Below are positions 58,233-64,000 of a DNA stretch of 64,000 bases, one piece after another. The position numbers were made by a program, and so were the translations under genes. The DNA comes from Ectopseudomonas oleovorans (lineage in GTDB: Bacteria; Pseudomonadota; Gammaproteobacteria; Pseudomonadales; Pseudomonadaceae), in NCBI RefSeq assembly GCF_003052605.1, contig NZ_QASO01000142.1, positions 19,277-83,276 of the forward strand. Reading direction: 5' to 3'. Numbering within the stretch: position 1 is the first letter of the stretch; every line of letters starts with the position of its first letter. The notes under the pieces are model-generated. The model saw only the letters and a program-made list of their open reading frames with translations. It was not told the DNA's origin and did no database searches.

Positions 58233-59372
58233 ATGCGTTGGAAGAATGCCGCACTGCTGGCTCTGGTCGTTTTGGCCGTGGGTTGCAGCAGCAATAGCAA
58301 GAAGGAACTGCCACCCGCCGAACTGACCAAGTTCGATGCCGAAGTCGAGCTGCGCACCGAGTGGAGCCGCTCCGTTGGCGATGGCCAGGGCGAAACCTTC
58401 AACATGTTGGTACCGGCCATCGATGGCGAGGTGATCTACGCCGCCGACGTCGAAGGGCTGGTCATGGCCATGGACCGCACCAGCGGCAAGGTCATCTGGC
58501 GCAAGAAGCTCGACATCCCGGTGTCCGGCGCCATCGGTGTCGGCTACGGCCAGGTACTGCTGGGTACGCTCAAGGGTGAAGTGATCGCCCTGGACTCCAG
58601 CGACGGCGAAGAGCAGTGGCGTTCGCGCGTGACCAGCGAAGTGCTGGCCGCGCCGGCCAGCAACGGCGATATCGTCGTGGTGCAGACGCAGGATGACCGT
58701 CTGATCGCCTTCGATGCCAGCACTGGCAGCCAGCGCTGGATCGTCGAAAATACTCCGGCCGTACTGACTCTGCGCGGCACGGGGGCACCGTTGGTGACCA
58801 ACCGTCTGGTGGTTGCCGGTCTGTCCAGTGGCAAGGTGATTGCGGTCGACGCCCAGCGTGGCCTGCCGGTCTGGGAGCAGCGCGTTGCCATTGCGCAAGG
58901 CCGCTCTGAGCTGGAGCGTGTGGTGGACATCGACGGTGGCCTGCTGCTGTCCGGCGGTACCGTCTACGCGGTGAGCTATCAGGGCCGCGTCGCAGCCATG
59001 GATCTGGAGTCCGGGCGTGTGCTGTGGCAGCGTGAGGCGTCCAGCTCGGTGGGTGTTGCCCAGGGCTTTGGTAACGTCTACGTCAGCCATGCCAGCGGTA
59101 CCGTCGAAGGCATCGACGAGCGCAGCGCCTCGGCTCTGTGGAGCAATGATTCGATGGCGCGCCGTCAGCTCTCGGGCCCGGCGGTGTTCTCCAGCTATGT
59201 CGCCGTGGGCGATTTCGAAGGCTATCTGCACCTGCTGAGCCAGGTCGATGGTCGCTTCGTCGGCCGTACCCGTATCGACAGCGACGGCCTGCGTGCCCAA
59301 CCACTGGTGGTCGGGGACTGGCTGTATGTCTACGGCAACAGCGGTAAGTTGGTGGCACTGACCATCAAGTGA
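58233..59372 (+). CDS. bamB: Outer membrane assembly lipoprotein BamB
   Basis: 379 aa from ATG 58233; GTG 58230 is nearer the AGGGG site, and ATG 58221 is too close to it. Signal peptide ends LAVGC; then an eight-bladed beta-propeller with repeated WRKKLDIPVSGAIGV-like strands. It scaffolds BamA. Confidence 0.95.
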   Translation: MRWKNAALLALVVLAVGCSSNSKKELPPAELTKFDAEVELRTEWSRSVGDGQGETFNMLVPAIDGEVIYAADVEGLVMAMDRTSGKVIWRKKLDIPVSGAIGVGYGQVLLGTLKGEVIALDSSDGEEQWRSRVTSEVLAAPASNGDIVVVQTQDDRLIAFDASTGSQRWIVENTPAVLTLRGTGAPLVTNRLVVAGLSSGKVIAVDAQRGLPVWEQRVAIAQGRSELERVVDIDGGLLLSGGTVYAVSYQGRVAAMDLESGRVLWQREASSSVGVAQGFGNVYVSHASGTVEGIDERSASALWSNDSMARRQLSGPAVFSSYVAVGDFEGYLHLLSQVDGRFVGRTRIDSDGLRAQPLVVGDWLYVYGNSGKLVALTIK

Positions 59373-59455
59373 GGACGCTGTCCAGTACGCTCGCGCGATA
59401 CTGAACGGCTTCCTTGACTATGCTGCCGGTATGTCCGACAGCACGAAACATCCCG

Positions 59456-59478
59456 GCCGCTGCCCGTGCAGCGGCCTT
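59456..59478 (+). terminator. Hairpin between bamB and der
   Basis: GGCCGCTGC-CCGT-GCAGCGGCC is a perfect 9-bp stem followed by TTTGCATTTTC; a weak terminator or attenuator 35 bp before der. Confidence 0.55.
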
Positions 59479-59511
59479 TGCATTTTCTGAATTAACCAAG
59501 TGGAGAGCCTG

Positions 59512-60987
59512 ATGGTTCCCGTAATTGCCCTGGTGGGCCGGCCGAACGTCGGCAAGTCCACCCTGTTCAACCGCCTCACTCGTAGCCGCGACGCCATCGT
59601 CGGCGACCTTTCCGGTCTGACCCGCGACCGCCAGTACGGCGAGGCGAAGTGGCAGGGGCGTACCTATATCGTGATCGACACCGGGGGTATTTCCGGTGAC
59701 GAAGAAGGCATCGACGCGAAGATGGCCGAGCAGTCGCTGCAGGCCATCGAAGAGGCCGATGCCGTGCTGTTCCTGGTGGACGCGCGCGCCGGCATGACCG
59801 CCTCGGACCAGATGATCGGCGAGCATCTGCGTCGCCGTAACAAGCAGAGCTTCCTGGTGGTGAACAAGGTCGACAACCTCGACGTCGACCTGGCCCGCGC
59901 CGAATTCAGCCCCATGGGCCTGGGTGAGCCACTGGCGATTGCCGGCGCCCACGGCCGCGGCATCACCCAGATGCTGGAAGTGGTGCTTGGCGCGTTCCCC
60001 AAGGATGCCGGCGAGCCGGAAGAGGGCGGCGAAGAGGAAGAAGTGCTGGAGGGCCAGGAGGCCAAGCGCATTCCCGGCCCGAGCGAGAAGGACGGTATCA
60101 AGCTGGCCATCATCGGCCGTCCCAACGTGGGCAAGTCGACCCTGGTCAACCGTATGCTCGGCGAGGAGCGGGTCATCGTTTATGACCAGGCCGGCACCAC
60201 GCGTGACAGTATCTACATCCCCTTCGAGCGTGACGACGAGAAATACACCCTAATCGACACCGCCGGTGTGCGTCGCCGCGGCAAGATCTTCGAGGCGGTG
60301 GAAAAGTTCTCCGTGGTCAAGACGCTACAGGCCATCCAGGACTCCAACGTCGTGGTGTTCGTCATGGACGCCCGCGAAGGCGTGGTCGACCACGACCTCA
60401 ACCTGCTCGGCTTCGTGCTGGAAAGCGGCCGCGCGCTGGTCATCGCCCTGAACAAGTGGGACGGCATGGATCAGGGGCAGAAGGACTACGTGAAGACCGA
60501 GCTGGAGCGCCGGCTGTTCTTTGTCGACTTCGCCGATATCCACTTCATCTCTGCCCTGCATGGCACCGGCGTTGGCCATCTGTACAAATCGGTGCAGGCC
60601 TCGTTCAAGTCGGCCATTACCCGCTGGCCGACCAGCCGCCTGACGCAGATTCTCGAAGACGCGGTCAGCGACCATGCGCCACCTCTGGTCAACGGTCGCC
60701 GCATCAAGCTGCGCTACGCCCACCTGGGTGGCGCCAACCCGCCGCTGATCGTGATCCACGGTAATCAGGTCGACGCCGTGCCGCGCGCCTACACCCGTTA
60801 TCTGGAAAACACCTTCCGCCGTGTGCTGAAGCTGGTCGGTACGCCGATTCGCATCGAGTACAAGGGCGGTGAAAACCCCTACGAGGGCAACAAGAACAAG
60901 CTCACCGACCGTCAGGTGAACAAGAAGCGCCGCCTGATGAGCCACCACAAGAAGGCCGAGAAGAAGCGCAAGGACAAGCGCAAGTAA
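59512..60987 (+). CDS. der: Ribosome-assembly GTPase Der (EngA)
   Basis: 491 aa with two tandem GTPase domains: GRPNVGKSTLFNRL near residue 9 and GRPNVGKSTLVNRM near 204; DTGG, DTAG, NKVD and NKWD motifs; a C-terminal KH-like domain and basic tail (KKAEKKRKDKRK). It is needed for 50S assembly. ATG 59512 has GGAGAG upstream; an extension to 59500 adds four residues. Confidence 0.97.
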   Translation: MVPVIALVGRPNVGKSTLFNRLTRSRDAIVGDLSGLTRDRQYGEAKWQGRTYIVIDTGGISGDEEGIDAKMAEQSLQAIEEADAVLFLVDARAGMTASDQMIGEHLRRRNKQSFLVVNKVDNLDVDLARAEFSPMGLGEPLAIAGAHGRGITQMLEVVLGAFPKDAGEPEEGGEEEEVLEGQEAKRIPGPSEKDGIKLAIIGRPNVGKSTLVNRMLGEERVIVYDQAGTTRDSIYIPFERDDEKYTLIDTAGVRRRGKIFEAVEKFSVVKTLQAIQDSNVVVFVMDAREGVVDHDLNLLGFVLESGRALVIALNKWDGMDQGQKDYVKTELERRLFFVDFADIHFISALHGTGVGHLYKSVQASFKSAITRWPTSRLTQILEDAVSDHAPPLVNGRRIKLRYAHLGGANPPLIVIHGNQVDAVPRAYTRYLENTFRRVLKLVGTPIRIEYKGGENPYEGNKNKLTDRQVNKKRRLMSHHKKAEKKRKDKRK

Positions 60988-61045
60988 ACGTGGCCGCGCC
61001 GTGCATGTCGACCTTCATTCGGCATGCGCGGCATAAGCTTCTAGC

Positions 61046-61075
61046 TCCTTTTCATAAGGGCTGCGGGTGCCGTTT
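61046..61075. other. Gap between der and the aminotransferase gene
   Basis: The 142-bp gap holds GGGTGCC-GTTTAT-GGCACCC (about 61064-61083), a hairpin without a T run, and probably the promoter of the next gene. Nothing else is seen. Confidence 0.4.
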
Positions 61076-61129
61076 ATGGCACCCTTCGGCTATCCTCGCG
61101 GCTTGCCTTGTTCTTCGTAGGAAGTCGCG

Positions 61130-62278
61130 ATGCTCGTCAGCAAACTGCCCAACGTCGGCACCACCATCTTCACGCGGATGTCCCAGCTGGCGCTGGAGAC
61201 TGGTGCGATCAATCTGTCCCAGGGCTTCCCGGATTTCGACGGGCCACAGGCACTGCGCGAAGCCGTGGCGCGCCACGTCATGCAAGGGCGCAACCAGTAT
61301 TGCCCGATGACCGGCCTGCCCGCGCTACGCCAGCAGGTGGCGGCGAAGATCGTGCGCAGCTATGGCGTGCAGCGCGATGCCGACAGCGAGATCACCATCA
61401 CCCCGGGTGCTACCGAAGCGATCTTCTGTGCGGTGCAGGCGATGATCCGTCCGGGTGATGAAGCCATCGTCCTCGACCCTTGTTACGACAGTTACGAGCC
61501 GTCGGTGGAGCTGGCCGGTGGACGTTGCGTGCATGTGCCGCTGGCATTGCCGGACTTCGCTGTCGATTGGCAGCGTCTGGCTGATGCCATCACGCCGCGT
61601 ACCCGACTGATCTTTCTTAACTCGCCACACAACCCGAGCGGTGCGTTGTTGACCCGTGTCGATCTGGACAGGCTGGCCGAACTGATTCGTGGCCGCGATA
61701 TCCATGTGATCAGCGATGAGGTCTACGAGCACCTGATCTTCGATGGCCAACGCCATGCCAGCGTGCTGGCGCACGAGGAGCTGTATCAGCGCGCCTTCGT
61801 GGTCAGCTCCTTCGGCAAGACCTATCACGTCACCGGCTGGAAGACCGGCTATGTGGTGGCGCCACCGGCACTGACCGCCGAGCTGCGCAAGATTCACCAG
61901 TACGTCAACTTTTGCGGGGTGACGCCGTTGCAGTTCGCTCTGGCTGACTTCATGGCCGCCTGCCCCGAGCATGTCGAAGAATTGCCGGCGTTCTACCAGG
62001 CCAAGCGCGACCTGTTCTGCGACCTGCTGGCCGACTCGAACTTCACCTTCAGCCGCGCGCCGGGCACTTATTTCCAGCTGGCCGACTATTCGGCGATTCG
62101 CCCCGATCTGGACGATGTGGCCATGGCCGAGTGGCTGACCCGCGAGCACGGTGTGGCGGCGATCCCGGTGTCGGTGTTTTATCAGTCAGCGCCCAAGGAC
62201 ATGCGCCTGGTACGTTTATGCTTCGCCAAGCGTGAAGAAACCCTGCGCCAGGCCGCCGAGAAACTATGCGCGGTGTGA
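61130..62278 (+). CDS. PLP aminotransferase, methionine/aromatic type (YbdL-like)
   Basis: 382-aa fold-type I enzyme: NLSQGFPDFDGP, PGATEAIFCAVQAMIRPGDE, NSPHNPSG, the PLP lysine in SSFGKTYHVTGWKTG. The sequence resembles methionine aminotransferase YbdL, which transaminates ketomethylthiobutyrate or other 2-oxo acids with glutamine. The omega-amidase-type gene 62 bp downstream supports a glutamine transaminase-omega-amidase couple in methionine salvage or 2-oxo-acid repair. Confidence 0.88.
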   Translation: MLVSKLPNVGTTIFTRMSQLALETGAINLSQGFPDFDGPQALREAVARHVMQGRNQYCPMTGLPALRQQVAAKIVRSYGVQRDADSEITITPGATEAIFCAVQAMIRPGDEAIVLDPCYDSYEPSVELAGGRCVHVPLALPDFAVDWQRLADAITPRTRLIFLNSPHNPSGALLTRVDLDRLAELIRGRDIHVISDEVYEHLIFDGQRHASVLAHEELYQRAFVVSSFGKTYHVTGWKTGYVVAPPALTAELRKIHQYVNFCGVTPLQFALADFMAACPEHVEELPAFYQAKRDLFCDLLADSNFTFSRAPGTYFQLADYSAIRPDLDDVAMAEWLTREHGVAAIPVSVFYQSAPKDMRLVRLCFAKREETLRQAAEKLCAV

Positions 62279-62339
62279 GGGGCGGGCAGGGTCAGCCCGC
62301 CTGCAAGGCGTTGACGATTACGGCAAACGAGGTACTGCG

Positions 62340-63122
62340 ATGAGCGATAAACCCGATCTCGAACTGGCGTTGATCCAGGCCAGCCTGGCCTGGCAGGATC
62401 CGGCCGCCAATCGCGAGCATTTCCAGAAACTGCTGGAGCAGGCGCGCGGTGCCGATCTGGTGATCCTGCCGGAGATGTTCAGCACCGGGTTTTCCATGGA
62501 GTCGGCCGCATTGGCCGAGCCCGAGAATGGCCCGACCACGCACTGGTTGCGTGAGCAGGCACAGCGTATTGATGCAGTGATCTGCGGCAGCCTGATCATT
62601 CAGGCTGCGGACGGCAGTTACCGCAATCGCCTGCTCTGGGCGCGCCCAGATGGTTCGCTGGCGCATTACGACAAGCGTCATCTGTTTCGCATGGCCGGCG
62701 AGCACAAGCATTACCGCGCTGGCGACGAGCAGGTGGTGCTGGAGCTCAAGGGTTGGCGGGTGCGCCCGCTGATCTGCTACGACCTGCGCTTCCCGGTCTG
62801 GAGCCGAGACGCAGGCGGCACCGACCTGCTGCTGTATACCGCCAACTGGCCGGGGGCGCGCCGACACCACTGGAACCGCCTGCTGCCAGCGCGGGCCATC
62901 GAGAACCTGTGCTATGTCGCGGCTGTGAACCGTGTCGGCGAGGACGGCAAGGGCCACGCCTACACTGGCGATTCTCAGGTGCTGGACTTCCAGGGCGAGG
63001 CTTTAATGGCGGCAGGCGAGGGGGATGGCGTGTTCCGCGCTCGCCTGTCGAGCGAGGTGCTGGCCGCCTACCGCGAGCGCTTCCCTGCACACCTGGATGC
63101 CGATGCCTTTACCTTGAACTGA
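62340..63122 (+). CDS. Nitrilase-family omega-amidase (YafV/Nit2-like)
   Basis: 260 aa. Catalytic triad Glu in VILPEMFSTGF (about residue 44), Lys in HYDKRHLF (about 109) and Cys in LICYDLRFPVW (about 143). MFSTGF and RFPVWSR are typical of omega-amidases that hydrolyse alpha-ketoglutaramate, the by-product of glutamine transaminases such as its neighbour. The frame continues 63 codons upstream in aminotransferase DNA and is not used. Confidence 0.9.
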   Translation: MSDKPDLELALIQASLAWQDPAANREHFQKLLEQARGADLVILPEMFSTGFSMESAALAEPENGPTTHWLREQAQRIDAVICGSLIIQAADGSYRNRLLWARPDGSLAHYDKRHLFRMAGEHKHYRAGDEQVVLELKGWRVRPLICYDLRFPVWSRDAGGTDLLLYTANWPGARRHHWNRLLPARAIENLCYVAAVNRVGEDGKGHAYTGDSQVLDFQGEALMAAGEGDGVFRARLSSEVLAAYRERFPAHLDADAFTLN

Positions 63123-63139
63123 TCAGGAGCTAGACGAAC

Positions 63140-63595
63140 ATGGACGTACAACAGAGCAATCCCTTCCAGCCACCGCAAGCCGATCTGCAACAGGCCACTA
63201 CCACTCAGGCGCCGCTCTACAGCATCGCCGGTGTCGGCCTAGCCACCTTCATCGGTACACCGCTGGCGGGTGCCTGGCTGCTGGCGCATAACCTGCAACT
63301 GCTCGGCAAGGCGGATCGAGTGGCGATGGTCTGGGGTATTTCCGTCTTCCTGCTGGTGGTTACCTTGGTCCTGGCTTTCGTCTTGCCGGAGGAGGTGCCC
63401 GCCATGCCGTTCGCCATCGCACAATTGATGGCGATGATCATGTTTGCCAAGAGCCTCATGGAGGTCGATCTCAAGCAGCATGCCGAGGCCGGTGGTGCAT
63501 TTCTGTCCAACTGGCGGGCGGCGGGTATCGGTCTGATGTTCACCCTCGGCCTGGCCGCTCTTATGCTTGCGGTGCTGATGATTTTCGATATCTGA
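63140..63595 (+). CDS. Hypothetical inner-membrane protein
   Basis: 151 aa with a polar Gln-rich start (NPFQPPQADLQQATTTQ) and four hydrophobic segments near residues 28-48, 60-82, 90-105 and 125-150. No motif is recognised. It starts 17 bp after the amidase stop with AGGAG upstream, so it is probably in that operon. Confidence 0.75.
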   Translation: MDVQQSNPFQPPQADLQQATTTQAPLYSIAGVGLATFIGTPLAGAWLLAHNLQLLGKADRVAMVWGISVFLLVVTLVLAFVLPEEVPAMPFAIAQLMAMIMFAKSLMEVDLKQHAEAGGAFLSNWRAAGIGLMFTLGLAALMLAVLMIFDI

Positions 63596-63656
63596 GAGTC
63601 GTGTTCCCGGATTTCAACCGGATCTACGGACGCAAGTATCTGCAAAGCGATTTTTC

Positions 63657-63730
63657 GTAGGAGCCCCGTCTCGGGGCGAAGCCTTTCGGGCTCACGCCGC
63701 CGGTGTTCGCGGTGGGGCGCCGCTCCTACA
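63657..63730. repeat. REP pair upstream of IS66
   Basis: CGTAGGAGCCCCGTCTCGGGGCGAA and an inverted partner ending GCGCCGCTCCTACAGG, again the TAGGAGC family. Confidence 0.7.
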
Positions 63731-63883
63731 GGATGCCCGAAACACTACTGATGTTTGCGATAACCTTCCCGGTTTTCATCTGGGCTACGCACACAAAAAC
63801 GTATGCGCTCCATAGACCCCATCTTTAACTGACCTCTCCGTATCCCGGATGCTGGGCTCCCTATTTTCCCGTGGAGTTCCGTC
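63731..63883. other. Left part of an IS66-type element without tnpA
   Basis: No reading frame for an IS66 TnpA appears upstream of tnpB; the IS end must lie here but I cannot place it. Confidence 0.4.
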
Positions 63884-64000
63884 ATGATGCGTCCCGACGC
63901 CCAAGTGCAGAAGGTCTATCTCTACCCAAAGCCCGTTGACTTCCGCAAATCCATCAACGGACTGGCCGCGCTGGTCGAGCTGGACATCAAGGTGGAGGTG
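63884..64000 (+). CDS. tnpB: IS66-family accessory protein TnpB (partial)
   Basis: The 39 codons to the window edge give QKVYLYPKPVDFRKSINGLA, the highly conserved TnpB start. GGAG eight bases upstream of ATG 63884 (63887 also possible). TnpB is needed with TnpC for IS66 transposition. Confidence 0.9.
   Translation, partial: MMRPDAQVQKVYLYPKPVDFRKSINGLAALVELDIKVEV

Overview
The window is a 64-kb piece of a gamma-proteobacterial chromosome. High GC, protein families close to Pseudomonas, and gene order matching the Pseudomonas valS-holC-pepA / lptFG / queA-tgt-yajC-secDF / suhB-trmJ-cysE-isc-ndk-rlmN-pilF-rodZ-ispG-hisS-bamB-der block all point to Pseudomonas. The P. mendocina/oleovorans-like group is my inference; no rRNA is present to confirm it.

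Layout. (1) 1-6285 is accessory DNA. It holds a minus-strand Wadjet type I anti-plasmid operon (jetA, jetB and the first 541 codons of jetC; jetD would lie off the left edge) and a divergent WYL-domain regulator with its own promoter. After these come a short fragment resembling the start of a BrxE-type gene and an IS630-family element whose transposase is broken by two indels. (2) 6286-25260 is mostly core: sbcC without an adjacent sbcD, an isochorismatase-family hydrolase, a truncated solute-binding protein, rlmF, an SLC13 permease, a small HTH protein, nhaC, valS, a valS-linked hypothetical, holC, pepA, lptF-lptG, an RDD protein and a cold-shock protein, separated by REP-type repeats. (3) 25266-36065 is a 10.8-kb integrative element in the 3' end of tRNA-Leu(CAA). 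It has a P4-type integrase, an AlpA-like activator, a toprim primase and a DUF927 P-loop protein, but no capsid, tail or conjugation genes, so it looks like a P4-like satellite or phage-inducible chromosomal island. Its most interesting part is 32880-33130, which shows a promoter, a terminator and three mutually complementary segments arranged like the P4 CI / P1 C4 antisense-RNA immunity region. (4) 36127-63595 is core again: a decayed solute-binding protein, queA-tgt-yajC-secD-secF, a glycine-zipper protein, suhB, trmJ-cysE, iscRSUA-hscBA-fdx-iscX, ndk, rlmN-pilF-rodZ-ispG-hisS-yfgM-bamB-der, then an aminotransferase/omega-amidase pair and a small membrane protein. (5) 63884-64000 is the start of an IS66-type tnpB cut by the window edge.

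Two small non-autonomous insertions (MITE-like) can be reconstructed with target duplications, one between yajC and secD and one inside the terminator between the glycine-zipper gene and suhB; both landed in hairpin sequences. How the parts work together: the isc operon is led by an IscR site over its promoter, and cysE directly upstream feeds cysteine synthesis, the sulfur source of IscS. YajC-SecD-SecF, LptF/LptG, BamB, PilF and RodZ form an envelope-biogenesis theme. Wadjet (against plasmids) and the satellite island are the accessory features.
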